Positions 48,912 to 57,538 of a DNA stretch of 64,000 nt are shown here, piece by piece. The translations under genes and the position numbers were made by a program. Under the pieces are notes generated by a model. It was given only the letters and a program-made list of their open reading frames with translations. It searched no databases and had not been told where the DNA came from. Position 1 is the stretch's first letter. The number at the start of each line of letters is the position of its first letter. Source of the DNA: Croceicoccus naphthovorans (GTDB lineage Bacteria; Pseudomonadota; Alphaproteobacteria; Sphingomonadales; Sphingomonadaceae); the NCBI RefSeq assembly GCF_001028705.1, contig NZ_CP011770.1, positions 2,979,501 through 3,043,500 of the forward strand, in the 5' to 3' direction.

Positions 48912-50441
48912 ACCCTGTCTGGTCTGCATACGATGACCGGTTCGACCGCGATCAGCGAGGGCGGCCTGAACGTCATCGGCAGCTATGCGACGTCGGCGAT
49001 CACCGTCGGGTCGAGCGCATTGCTGACGGGCAACGGCATGGTCGGCGATGTGCTGGTCGGCAATGGCGCGACCCTTGCGCCCAGCGACATGATGCTGGCC
49101 GATGGCGATGTTACGTTCGCCAGCGGATCGACCTTCCTCGTCAACGCCGATGCGGACGGCAATGCCGACCTGCTGGGCGTGACCGGCGCGCTCGACATTC
49201 AGGGCGGCATGGTCAGCGTGTTGGCGGCCGAAGGGATGTATAGCTGGCAGACGATCTACCAGATCGCGGCGGCCGATACGGTCAGTGGGGAATTCGACGG
49301 CGCGGTCACCGACCTTGCCTTCCTCGATCCCTCGCTGGTTTACAGCGCCAATGGCGTGTCGCTGGTGATGACGCGCAACGATTTGGCCTTTGCCGACGTT
49401 GCGGAAACCGCCAATCAGCGCACTTCGGGCGTTGCCTTCGACGCCACGTTCGATCCCACCACCGACGAATACTTCGCGTTCGCCAGCCTGAACGGCGTAA
49501 TGGCGCGCGAAGCGCTCGACGCGCTGAGCGGGGAAATCCACGCAACCGTCGCCAACACGGCATGGCAGGACAGCGCCCGCATTCGCCGCGCGGTGCTGGA
49601 ACGGCTGGACCTGCCGCGTGCGCAGGGCCCCGAACTGTGGATCCAGATCCAGAGCGGGCGCGACGATATCGACGGCGACGGCAATGCGGCAGGCTACCTG
49701 CGCAAGACCACGAACTATGCCGGCGGTTTCGAATACGGGTTCGGCCAGTCAAAGCTGGGCATCGCGGTCGGCTATACCGATGGCGATACGCTGGTGGGCA
49801 GCCGCTCGTCCCATGTTTCGACCAAGGGCACGCACGGGCACCTCTATGCCGGAACCGACGCGGGCGCGCTGCGGCTTGCTGCCGGGGTCAGCTACGCCGA
49901 TTTCGACGTAGAGACCGACCGCAACGTTGCCTTTGCCACGATCGATCAGGACCTGTCCGCCGACTATGGAGCGAAGGTCTATGGCGCCTATGCCCGCGCC
50001 GGGGTGCTGGTGCCGGTGGGCAAGGGCGCGATTGAGCCCTTCGCCGGGGTGACGTGGAATCGGTTCGACCGCGATGGTTTTGCCGAAGCAGGCGGGACGC
50101 TGGCCTTGAATGCCGCCGATAAAAAAGCCGACTGGACCTATTCGTCGCTGGGCCTGAAGGGGCACGTCGCGCTCGACCCCGCCGATGCAGTTGCGTTCCG
50201 TTTTGCCGCAGAGTGGCAGCATGCGCTGGACGGTCGTTCGACCGAGGCGACGATGGCGTTCGACGGTGGTCCGGACTTCACTGTGACCGGTTCGCCGCTG
50301 GCCAAGGACATGGGACTGATCGATGCGGGTCTCAACTGGACGATGGCGCCGGGCCTTGGGCTTGGCCTGTCTTACGGCGGCACCGTGTCGAAGCAGGGCT
50401 TCTCGCGCACCGGACGCGCGACGCTTTCGTTCCGTTTCTGA
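48615..50441 (+). CDS. Autotransporter C-terminal half with beta-barrel (separated by frameshift)
   Basis: This frame continues the passenger repeats (VMIIDQDVDGTFAGVI, VTLTGMNGFTGGTSILGGAL) and then has the autotransporter barrel from about 49600, with alternating beta-strand patterns and a C-terminal ATLSFRF, the terminal Phe expected for outer-membrane insertion. Its ATG has no good ribosome site and no signal peptide, so it is the 3' half of the gene at 46921, not a separate gene. The 2-bp difference at about 48575 is the break. Confidence 0.85.
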   Translation: MLNDAVMIIDQDVDGTFAGVIVGTGSLTKDGDGNVTLTGMNGFTGGTSILGGALTASTMSLGGMVLNDATLIIDEDADAEFAGLLSGTGDMEKTGSGIVTLSGLHTMTGSTAISEGGLNVIGSYATSAITVGSSALLTGNGMVGDVLVGNGATLAPSDMMLADGDVTFASGSTFLVNADADGNADLLGVTGALDIQGGMVSVLAAEGMYSWQTIYQIAAADTVSGEFDGAVTDLAFLDPSLVYSANGVSLVMTRNDLAFADVAETANQRTSGVAFDATFDPTTDEYFAFASLNGVMAREALDALSGEIHATVANTAWQDSARIRRAVLERLDLPRAQGPELWIQIQSGRDDIDGDGNAAGYLRKTTNYAGGFEYGFGQSKLGIAVGYTDGDTLVGSRSSHVSTKGTHGHLYAGTDAGALRLAAGVSYADFDVETDRNVAFATIDQDLSADYGAKVYGAYARAGVLVPVGKGAIEPFAGVTWNRFDRDGFAEAGGTLALNAADKKADWTYSSLGLKGHVALDPADAVAFRFAAEWQHALDGRSTEATMAFDGGPDFTVTGSPLAKDMGLIDAGLNWTMAPGLGLGLSYGGTVSKQGFSRTGRATLSFRF

Positions 50442-50463
50442 TCGGGATCGCTTACAGAAAGGC

Positions 50464-50493
50464 GGGGGCGCGGCATGGCTGCGTCCCCGTTTT
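50464..50493 (+). terminator. Rho-independent terminator after the autotransporter
   Basis: An 11-bp stem (GGGGGCGCGGC / GCTGCGTCCCC, two G-T pairs) with a 3-base loop is followed by GTTTTG, 23 bases after the autotransporter stop. Confidence 0.7.
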
Positions 50494-50512
50494 GCAAGAG
50501 CACGACCGCTGA

Positions 50513-50635
50513 TTAATAGAAGTTGTCGGTGGGTTTGTCCGGGCGATGGAAGTAGAGTGTCACGTCGTTCGGGTATGCCCACAGATCCAGGTTGCGGCTG
50601 ATAAGACTGGAACGATGCTCGATCCGTATAGTCAT
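50513..50635 (-). pseudogene. IS3-family orfB remnant
   Basis: Minus strand reads SSLISRNLDLWAYPNDVTLY then FHRPDKPTDNFY and stops, matching the middle of IS3-family OrfB (ISRKLDLWAYANDVTLDF type). Only about 40 codons remain. Confidence 0.75.
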
Positions 50636-50679
50636 CGGATAGCGGACATGCATCTTGCAGCTCGCGGATGTGGGCCTAG

Positions 50680-51802
50680 GAGACCTGTGCGCGGGTGGGC
50701 GTAGAGTGCTGAAGGTTGTTTAATTTTCGGCCTATTCAGTGCTGGTTCCTGAGCCAGCCACGCCGTTGGGCATGGAAATGGTAATTTTCATGCCGCTGCG
50801 GCGAGAATATTCATGGTGCGTTTGAGGTTGTAGGCGATGGCGGTGAGGTGGACTTGGGCGGCGGCTTTGGCGAGACCTCGCCATCGCAATCGCCTGAGGC
50901 CGTAGCATCGCTTCCATGTTCCGAAGATCTTCTCGATCCGGCCCGGCACGCGCGATGGATCGGTTGGTTCCATTCATAGAGCTTGCGCAGCGTATCGGCT
51001 TCGTCGCGGCCCCACATGCCGGTAGCGACAATGCGGGGAATGCCGCCCTTGGCCCGCACGGCATCGCGAAAGTGATCGCCACGATAGGCACTGTCGGCAA
51101 ACACCTCGCCGGGATTGTCGGGCAAAGCTCCAGGACCTGCCTTGCCGTCATTGACATTGTCAGATGTGTCCGAGATTTCCTCGACCACCGCCGTGTCCGC
51201 ATCGGCGCCAACGTGGGCCTTGAAGCCGTGAACAGCCCGCTTCCCCTTGTGTTTTACCCAGCGGGCATCGTCATCGCCTTCGCTGGCGGACGCGATGATG
51301 GTGGCATCGACCAGTGTTCCGGTCTTGACCGACACCGCCTTTGATTTGAGCTGTATGGTCGCGGTTTCAAACAGGGCCCGGTCAAGTTTGTGCGCAACGA
51401 GCAGCCTGCGAAATCTGACGAAGGCAGTCCGCTCGGGCGTCGCTTCATTCGCGGAAAACTCGCAGAAGCGGCGAAACGAGGCTCGATCGTCGAGCGCCTC
51501 GGCCAGCTTCACATCGGACAGGTCGTACCAGATCGACAGAAGCAGAGCTCTGAACATCGCCAGCGGCGGCCAGGATGGCTCGCCCTTTGCAGCCGGATAG
51601 AGCGGATCAAGCAGCTCCGCGACCTGGTTCCAGTCAACCAGCGATACCAGCGCATCGAGCGAGGAAGCCGCACGCTTGCGCCCGGCAAAACCAAACTTCT
51701 CCTGTCCGATCGAACGCCGTGCCACCTGCCGCTCTCCTGCTGGGAAAGTCTATAGAATCAGCAATCAACGCCTCTGTCTAGGCCCACCCGCGCACAGGTC
51801 TC
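50680..51802. mobile_element. IS5-family element (1123 bp) inserted at CTAG
   Basis: Perfect inverted ends (GAGACCTGTGCGCGGGTGGG inward from each side) are flanked by CTAG at 50676-50679 and 51803-51806, a 4-bp target duplication. It carries one frameshifted transposase gene. Confidence 0.88.
50788..51725 (-). pseudogene. IS5-family transposase, frameshifted near the C-terminus
   Basis: The main frame (51725-50811) has the N-terminal DUF772-like domain (PPLAMFRALLLSIWYDLSDV), VDATIIASASEGDDDARWV, KAHVGADADTAVVEEISDTS and VFADSAYRGDHFRD. Near EWNQPIHR the frame changes to one that ends VPGRIEKIFGTWKRCYGLRR and AAQVHLTAIAYNLKRTMNIL, the normal end with the catalytic Glu. A small indel separates the two, so the enzyme is probably inactive unless frameshifting occurs. 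Confidence 0.8.
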
Positions 51803-51806
51803 CTAG

Positions 51807-52100
51807 CCATTTCGTCGAATTGCTCTGTCAGGATCTTGCGCATCGAGGGCCTCGATCTCGTTCTCTGCGTCGGCCAGAACAAGAGGCATCTGGACTATGA
51901 ATTTGCCAGCACCATGATGGATCGCGATGCCATACTCTAGGCAGATCACCCGCATCTGATTGATCGGTCTAGTTCTTCATGGGAGCATCCAGTCCGGAAC
52001 ACGATGCAAGGCTTGCAGATTGATCTGATCAGTGGCCCGTATCTCCACGAATCGCATCGTCGGTCTGGTCACGGCCATCGGCCGCATGGTGCTATAGGCA
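51807..52100 (-). pseudogene. IS110-family transposase remnant, N-terminal part
   Basis: Minus strand reads VTRPTMRFVEIRATDQINLQ and then CLEYGIAIHHGAGKFIVQ with PLVLADAENEI, typical of the DEDD_Tnp_IS110 domain. It has a stop and at least one shift, and the IS5-type element at 50680 is inserted in it. Confidence 0.7.
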
Positions 52101-52115
52101 ACGAGCCCTCGATCA

Positions 52116-52565
52116 CACTGGTTAATCCCGGTGGCTCGCCCAGCCCTTCACCGTGACAATGGCCAGGAAACTCCAATCCCAGGCAGTCCAGAGAATGTTA
52201 CCGGATCAAGTCGCCGGAACTCTTGCCATGTCACTGGACGATCCAATTGGTGCGGGTTAAAAGGGCCGATTACCAGAGTGTATAAGGGGAAACTTTCATC
52301 ATGTCCCCTTGGACCGAATTCGTCTATTCAGCGACCCCATATCTATCCGGCACTTCACCGCCTCAAGAGCGGCGCGGTCTCCCGATAGGACTTTTGGATT
52401 CCACAATGAAAATACGGAATTGAAAATGAAGTTAGGCGATAAAGACATATACCGTGAGCATATATTGATATTGATGCTATACATAGGCTCTTGCATTGCC
52501 GGTTTTTTTGCATTTATTGAATTGACACAGTAGCATAGAAATGTATTTTATGAAGATTATGATAT
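52116..52565. other. Unassigned region upstream of an IS1595 transposase
   Basis: No recognised gene in about 450 bases. GC falls noticeably from about 52395. One short AT-rich frame at 52426-52533 could encode a 35-residue single-pass peptide (MKLGDKDIYREHILILML then YIGSCIAGFFAFIELTQ), without a clear ribosome site. Confidence 0.35.
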
Positions 52566-53471
52566 ATGCCAATTACACAAAAGTCATTGAGTATTTTTGA
52601 CTTCGAGGGTTTATTTCCAAACGAAGATAGTTGTGTGTCACACCTATTCAATTCACGATTTGGGCAAAACTATGCCTGCCCTAAATGTGATAAAGAAGGT
52701 CCGTGGTATTTAAATAAATACAAGCGCTTTGCATGCTCAAGATGCGGTTGTCAAATTTCCGGGCGTTCCGGAACGGTATTCTCCTATAGTAATCATCCAC
52801 TGAGAACTTGGTTTCGAGCCATGCTGGTTTTCACTCATACTCGTACCGGGATTTCGAATGCCTTCATCGCCAGGCACTTTGGCTTTAGTCATGAAACATC
52901 TTGGAGGCTGGCAAACAAAATTCGCTCACACATGGCTTGGCATTGCGGCACTCCCATTTTTGGCGGTGCGGGCGAACATGTGGAGATAGATGAAACCCTA
53001 ATCAGAGGCATCCGTCGAGGCGGAAAGGGTTCATGTCGCGCAATTATCTTCGGTATCTCAGATCGGAAGAGAGTTTCGACGATGATCGTTCCGAAACGGA
53101 ATCGGGCAACACTCGAGCCAATAATCCGCGCGCGGATAAGACCTGGCACAATTATCAATTCCGACGGTTGGCGTGCCTATGATCATCTTTCGGAAATCGG
53201 CTTTGAACACATAAAATGTAACCATAAAATCGGCCAGTGGGTCAGTGAAGAAGGCGCTCACACGCGACATCTGGATACCTACTGGACGACCTTGAAGCGC
53301 TCAATCCGGGGAATACACCTTCATGTGAGCATGGACCATCTCGAAAAATATATAAAGGAGTGCGAGTTTCGGCACACATTCAGAAAAAAGCCGGCAGATA
53401 TGTTTTGGGACCTGATATCAAAGCATCCACCACCGCTACCATTTTCTGGAAAAAGATACCGCAAGGGTTAA
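52566..53471 (+). CDS. IS1595-family transposase (AT-rich)
   Basis: The 301-residue protein has an N-terminal zinc-ribbon (YACPKCDKEGPWY, CSRCGCQISGRSGTVF) and the ISXO2/DDE-like domain (GGAGEHVEIDETLIRG, INSDGWRAYDHLSE, LDTYWTTLKRSIRGIHLHVS). It looks intact. The region from about 52395 to 53570 is clearly richer in A/T than its surroundings, suggesting arrival from a lower-GC donor. I could not find its terminal repeats. Confidence 0.88.
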   Translation: MPITQKSLSIFDFEGLFPNEDSCVSHLFNSRFGQNYACPKCDKEGPWYLNKYKRFACSRCGCQISGRSGTVFSYSNHPLRTWFRAMLVFTHTRTGISNAFIARHFGFSHETSWRLANKIRSHMAWHCGTPIFGGAGEHVEIDETLIRGIRRGGKGSCRAIIFGISDRKRVSTMIVPKRNRATLEPIIRARIRPGTIINSDGWRAYDHLSEIGFEHIKCNHKIGQWVSEEGAHTRHLDTYWTTLKRSIRGIHLHVSMDHLEKYIKECEFRHTFRKKPADMFWDLISKHPPPLPFSGKRYRKG

Positions 53472-53726
53472 ATGGTGTAGATTAATGAAGTAGAATACCA
53501 TATTTCGATCTATGTCCGATTAATACCAAAATTTTTGAACCGAATGTGAGTTTAGTATTGCAATCATTGTCATCTGGCTGATCGAACATCAGTTCTTATC
53601 AACACGCCACTCTATCTGCTCGGTATTTTTCTTATGCCTCGCGACCGCTGTACCGCTCCTATGCTGATGGAGATCTTCAAGATTGAGGCGATGACAATTC
53701 TGCCACTTTGGCGGACCTAAAAATTC

Positions 53727-53741
53727 GGGGTGTATCCCCTT
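53727..53741. repeat. Left terminal inverted repeat of the IS1595 element
   Basis: GGGGTGTATCCCCTT; exact complement at 55752-55766. Confidence 0.8.
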
Positions 53742-53802
53742 AGCATACGTGAATCAGTGATTCAGGATGTGTTAGAAGTCGTGGTCATAGACAGGGGGCG
53801 CG

Positions 53803-54096
53803 ATGGCTACGATGACACTCACCGACAAGGAACCGCGTTCGCCTAAGGCGGATTTTGGGTTCGAGATTGATTTTCAGCGCGGTGTGGGTCCGGCTTCACG
53901 TGTGTTCACGGCGACCCGTGATTTCATTAAGGTCTGCGAAGCACTGGACGATGAGCTTGTCCGGTCGATTGATTCCAGCATCGAAACGATTCTTGTCCTC
54001 GAAGACATCGAGTCCGGTTCGATCAAAACGTGGCTGCGAAATGCGCTGTCTGCGACAGAGGATGACGCGCTCAAGACATTGGATTGGAAGCCGTAA
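53803..54096 (+). CDS. IS1595 passenger ORF 1, unknown function (5' part of a probable single gene)
   Basis: The 97-residue frame (ATMTLTDKEPRSPKADFGFE, FQRGVGPASRVFTATRDFIK, SIETILVLEDIESGSIKTWL) has no recognised domain. It stops at LDWKP, and the next frame starts 13 bases earlier and reads on naturally (VIGKYLVRAKYAVIRW). One added base would fuse the two, so they are probably one gene split by a shift, or a programmed frameshift. Confidence 0.65.
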   Translation: MATMTLTDKEPRSPKADFGFEIDFQRGVGPASRVFTATRDFIKVCEALDDELVRSIDSSIETILVLEDIESGSIKTWLRNALSATEDDALKTLDWKP

Positions 54097-54734
54097 TCGG
54101 CAAATATCTGGTTCGAGCCAAGTATGCAGTCATTCGCTGGATTGATGATGACAGCGCGCCCCGCAGTTTGCCTGATTTGCGCCGTGAATTGCAGCAGATC
54201 GCACAGGATACAGATGTGCGTCATTTGCCGGACTACACGCCACCGTCACCCGGCGCGCTGATTGATGCGGTTAAGGGGTTCCAGGGGGTTAAAGACAGCC
54301 TGCTGCCGGGCGACAAGGCGCGCCTGCTTTCCGACGATGGCAGCATTCCTTTCGATCTGACAGTGACCCTCAACATAGACGATATTGAGGCGCTCGCCGT
54401 GGCGCGGTCAATTGAGGTTCCGCCTGCCGAAATGATCCTGCCGGTCAAGAAGCCCGACTACCTTGGGAGCAGTCAGTGGGAGTTGCGGCACGGAAAGCGA
54501 AACATCTATGCGCGTATAGAGGATTTGGGCTGGCTTGGGCGGTTCCAGAACCGTCAAGAGGATGTTCGCCCCGGTGACGCGCTCCGATGCGAGGTCCAGA
54601 TCGAATATAACTACGGCTTCGACAACGAATTGATCTCCGAGCGCTTCACGGTTTTGAAGGTTATGGAGGTTCTGGTAAACCGCGTTGAGCCGTTACAACT
54701 TCCGTTCGAGGATAGTGATGATAACCCTTCGTGA
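54084..54734 (+). CDS. IS1595 passenger ORF 2, unknown function (3' part of the same gene)
   Basis: 216 residues from a TTG; mixed alpha/beta look with ILPVKKPDYLGSSQWELRHG, ARIEDLGWLGRFQNRQEDV and RPGDALRCEVQIEYNYGFD. I cannot assign a family. It lies inside the element's inverted repeats and ends 17 bases past the start of ORF 3. Confidence 0.65.
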   Translation: MEAVIGKYLVRAKYAVIRWIDDDSAPRSLPDLRRELQQIAQDTDVRHLPDYTPPSPGALIDAVKGFQGVKDSLLPGDKARLLSDDGSIPFDLTVTLNIDDIEALAVARSIEVPPAEMILPVKKPDYLGSSQWELRHGKRNIYARIEDLGWLGRFQNRQEDVRPGDALRCEVQIEYNYGFDNELISERFTVLKVMEVLVNRVEPLQLPFEDSDDNPS

Positions 54735-54885
54735 AGCCATAGAGAGTGGCAAAATCGACCAGTTCATCGCCGAACACGAAGGCGATATTGGAGATCTGGA
54801 CGCCTTCAATCGGACTGTGAAGGCAATGGCCGGAACGTCGAAAGAAGTTCCAGAAGCATCGTCTCCGGACGGTTCCGACGATTGA
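54718..54885 (+). CDS. IS1595 passenger ORF 3, small acidic protein
   Basis: 55 residues starting MITLREAIESGKIDQFIAEH, preceded by GAGG. It overlaps the end of ORF 2 and, on the other strand, the last 80 bases of the transposase gene. Acidic and mostly helical; function unknown. Confidence 0.6.
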   Translation: MITLREAIESGKIDQFIAEHEGDIGDLDAFNRTVKAMAGTSKEVPEASSPDGSDD

Positions 54886-55717
54886 AGCGATACTCGAATT
54901 CTTTGACGTAGCGGTTCAGGTGCTTGGCGCTCACGCTGGTGTGGGTGCCGTTGATCGAGCATTTCAGATGCCGCCAGAAATTCTCAATCCCATTGACTGA
55001 AACCGTCTCGGCAAGGCGGTAATCGTAATAGGCATATTCTTCTGCGCCGTGGTTTACGCGAGCGTGGCGATAGCCGTGATCGGCAAGGTTCGAGTAGCTG
55101 CGCAGTTCGTCGGTGTGGACGTTGCCACCCGCTTCCACGTTGGCGGTCACAAACGGCACCAGAGTGGCGCGGCGCTGGTTCGGCACCACTTGGGCCACCA
55201 CATCGCCGCCGCACTCCAGAGCGCCCAATACAACGGTCTTGGCGGCACTGCCACGGTTGTGCTTGCCCTTCTTGACGCCGCCCATGAGCGTTTCGTCAAT
55301 TTCGACATTCGTGCCAGCGCCACCGATGGGGTGGTCACCGTCAACGTCCGCCATGTGATCGCGGATCAGCGAAGCCATGCGCCATGCAGTCTTGTAGGTC
55401 ACGCCAAGCTGGCGCTGGAGTTCCTTGCCGCTCACGCCGTGGCGCGTGGTCGTGAACAGGTGGATCGCGTAGAACCACAATTGCAGCGGAGTGCGCGTCT
55501 TTTCGAACGGGGTGCCCACAGTCGGGTGCAGGTGATGGCCGCACCACTGGCACGAATAGGCGCGCTCTGCCTTGATGCGAAACCACTTCGAAGGGCGCTC
55601 GCACTTGGGGCAAGTGAAGCCTTCGCCAAAGCGAACGTCGAACAGATGCTGGAGGCAGGTTTCGTCATCAGGAAACTTGCGAAAGAACTGCGCGGTGGTG
55701 AGGGGCTTCGTTGTCAT
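54806..55717 (-). CDS. IS1595-family transposase of the passenger-carrying element
   Basis: The 303-residue protein has a zinc-ribbon (FTCPKCERPSKWFRIKAERA, YSCQWCGHHLHPTVGTPFEK), then NVEIDETLMGGVKKGKHNRG, VHTDELRSYSNL and VNGIENFWRHLKCSINGTH, the ISXO2-type DDE motifs. It appears intact and is convergent with the passengers. Confidence 0.9.
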   Translation of the reverse strand: MTTKPLTTAQFFRKFPDDETCLQHLFDVRFGEGFTCPKCERPSKWFRIKAERAYSCQWCGHHLHPTVGTPFEKTRTPLQLWFYAIHLFTTTRHGVSGKELQRQLGVTYKTAWRMASLIRDHMADVDGDHPIGGAGTNVEIDETLMGGVKKGKHNRGSAAKTVVLGALECGGDVVAQVVPNQRRATLVPFVTANVEAGGNVHTDELRSYSNLADHGYRHARVNHGAEEYAYYDYRLAETVSVNGIENFWRHLKCSINGTHTSVSAKHLNRYVKEFEYRFNRRNRPETMLLELLSTFRPLPSQSD

Positions 55718-55751
55718 GCCTCATTGTATGCCACACCGAGTTACGTATGGC

Positions 55752-55766
55752 AAGGGGATACACCCC
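55752..55766. repeat. Right terminal inverted repeat of the IS1595 element
   Basis: Exact complement of 53727-53741. Confidence 0.8.
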
Positions 55767-56050
55767 CAAACTACCCATGCAACATAGACAAATTTAATTT
55801 GGCAAACGGCAAGAGCATCGCAAGATTCTCACATTATACGATACTCGGCCGAGGTGACGCCCGAGCATCGCAAAAATCCGAAGGCGTTATCTTTACTGAG
55901 ATTTATAATTGATGCTCATTCAAAGAGAAGCTCTTAGTGATTTATAAGGAAATTCCATCTTACCTTTAGCTTGCCCTCTGCATAAACCGGCCAATCAGGG
56001 TTATCGGAGGGTTGTGCACTATTCACTGACAAATAATTCGAACGGACCTG
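55767..56050. other. Intergenic, AT-rich
   Basis: No gene or RNA recognised; a promoter for the PilZ gene at 56051 is expected here. Confidence 0.4.
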
Positions 56051-56515
56051 ATGATGAGCGCTGCGCTAAAACTAAGAAGCAATTCCGGGCGTAGCGAAGA
56101 CCGCCGAAATGTTGCCTTTTCTCTCTCTGCGCGGGTGAATGGAGAGAGTCGCGCATTTGAGATCGGGAATGTTTCAGAAAACGGAATCTTGCTCTCTGGG
56201 ACCAGAGGCCTCCGAGTAGGTACGATAATTGAGTTTTCCATCCCCGAAGACGGTTGGTGCGCTGCGGAAGCAGTCCGATCAGAAGGAGGGGCGACTGGTT
56301 GTCGTTTTTTTCAACCTATTAGCCAAGCAGCGATAGCTTCGATGCTGTTACGCTCCCAATTCGCGCATGGATCAATCCGATCAGAATCGGAGCCGCAGAG
56401 CGGTGATGACAGGGTTCAGGATTCGGGCTCTAGATTGGTGCCAATTGATATGCGAGGCGCGGCTGTAATGCTATTTGTGCTCTGCGTGATGTTGGGCATT
56501 GTACTAGTCGGCTGA
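56051..56515 (+). CDS. PilZ-domain protein with C-terminal membrane anchor
   Basis: The 154-residue protein has EDRRNVAFSLSARVNGESRA and EIGNVSENGILLSG, a PilZ pattern with the N-x-S-x-x-G motif, then a linker and a C-terminal transmembrane helix (AAVMLFVLCVMLGIVLVG). It may bind c-di-GMP and act at the inner membrane. It is divergent from the fcl/gmd pair. Confidence 0.75.
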   Translation: MMSAALKLRSNSGRSEDRRNVAFSLSARVNGESRAFEIGNVSENGILLSGTRGLRVGTIIEFSIPEDGWCAAEAVRSEGGATGCRFFQPISQAAIASMLLRSQFAHGSIRSESEPQSGDDRVQDSGSRLVPIDMRGAAVMLFVLCVMLGIVLVG

Positions 56516-56572
56516 CGCCGTACGGCGCTCATGTGGATGGATCATTATTCCGTGTTGCTTAATGCCAATTGA

Positions 56573-57529
56573 CTATTGATTTCGCAGGGCATTTCGATTT
56601 GCCAGAAACCACTCATATGTTTGGGCAATACCATCTTCAAGCGGAATGCGGGCTTGCCAACCCATATTCGAGAGGCGCGAAACATCCATTAGCTTCCGCG
56701 GAGTCCCATCGAGCTTGCTGACATCGAAAGCAATGCGTCCCTTGAACCCGGTCGCCCGCGCGATGGTCTGGGCCAGTTCTGCAATGGAAACATCTCGGCC
56801 TGTGCCAACGTTGATATGACTCAGCATCGGTTGGGTGCTCCCGCGATAGATTTTCTCGTCTAGATCGATTAAAAACAACGACGCTTCAGCCATGTCGTCA
56901 ACGTGAAGAAACTCGCGCCTTGGCGATCCAGTCCCCCAGATAACCACTTCCTCTAGATCATTTTCGGCGGCCTCGTGGAAGCGCCGCAGAAGGGCCGGGA
57001 GAACGTGCGAGTTTTCAGGATGGAAGTTGTCGCCGGGGCCGTAGAGGTTGGTCGGCATGACGCTGCGAAAGTCTGTACCGTATTGACGATTGTAGCTCTC
57101 ACACAATTTGATCCCGGCAATCTTGGCAATTGCATACGGTTCGTTCGTCGGTTCGAGCGTTCCCGTTAGAAGGGCGCTTTCCGCCATCGGTTGGGGCACC
57201 GCGCGAGGATAAATGCATGAAGATCCTAGAAAAAGAAGCCGTTTGACACCGGCCACGAATGCCTGATGGATGACATTGCTCTCGATCATGAGGTTTTCGT
57301 ATAGGAACTCGGCAGGGTATGTGTTGTTTGCGTGGATCCCACCGACTTTAGCGGCAGCGAGGATGACGGCATCAGGCTTCTCGATCTGCATGAACTGGTG
57401 GACAGCCGCCTGATCGGTCAGATCGAGCTCGGCATGACTGCGCACGAGCGGAGCGACGCCGGTTGTTGCAAGCCGACGGACGATGGCGGATCCCACCATG
57501 CCCCGATGTCCTGCGACATAGATCCTCAC
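56573..57529 (-). CDS. fcl: GDP-L-fucose synthase
   Basis: The 318-residue SDR enzyme has [17 protein letters not shown] at the N-terminus and the active-site pattern LGSSCIYPR then [17 protein letters not shown] (Ser-Tyr-Lys). It reduces and epimerises GDP-4-keto-6-deoxymannose to GDP-L-fucose with NADPH. GTG start at 57529 with GAGG upstream. It starts 9 bases after the gmd stop, so the two form one operon. Confidence 0.92.
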   Translation of the reverse strand: MRIYVAGHRGMVGSAIVRRLATTGVAPLVRSHAELDLTDQAAVHQFMQIEKPDAVILAAAKVGGIHANNTYPAEFLYENLMIESNVIHQAFVAGVKRLLFLGSSCIYPRAVPQPMAESALLTGTLEPTNEPYAIAKIAGIKLCESYNRQYGTDFRSVMPTNLYGPGDNFHPENSHVLPALLRRFHEAAENDLEEVVIWGTGSPRREFLHVDDMAEASLFLIDLDEKIYRGSTQPMLSHINVGTGRDVSIAELAQTIARATGFKGRIAFDVSKLDGTPRKLMDVSRLSNMGWQARIPLEDGIAQTYEWFLANRNALRNQ

Positions 57530-57538
57530 AGCGGCACC

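Larger units (their letters stand above)
53727..55766. mobile_element. IS1595-family element with passenger genes (2040 bp)
   Basis: Inverted ends GGGGTGTATCCCCTT at 53727-53741 and its complement at 55752-55766, with continued similarity inward (CATACGT). It encloses three plus-strand ORFs and a convergent minus-strand transposase. The flanks (AAAAATTC and CAAACTAC) are not an exact 8-bp duplication. Confidence 0.8.

Noticed and set aside
55049..55912. 287-residue plus-strand frame opposite the IS1595 transposase
   Set aside because: Antisense to a clear transposase; no motif of its own.
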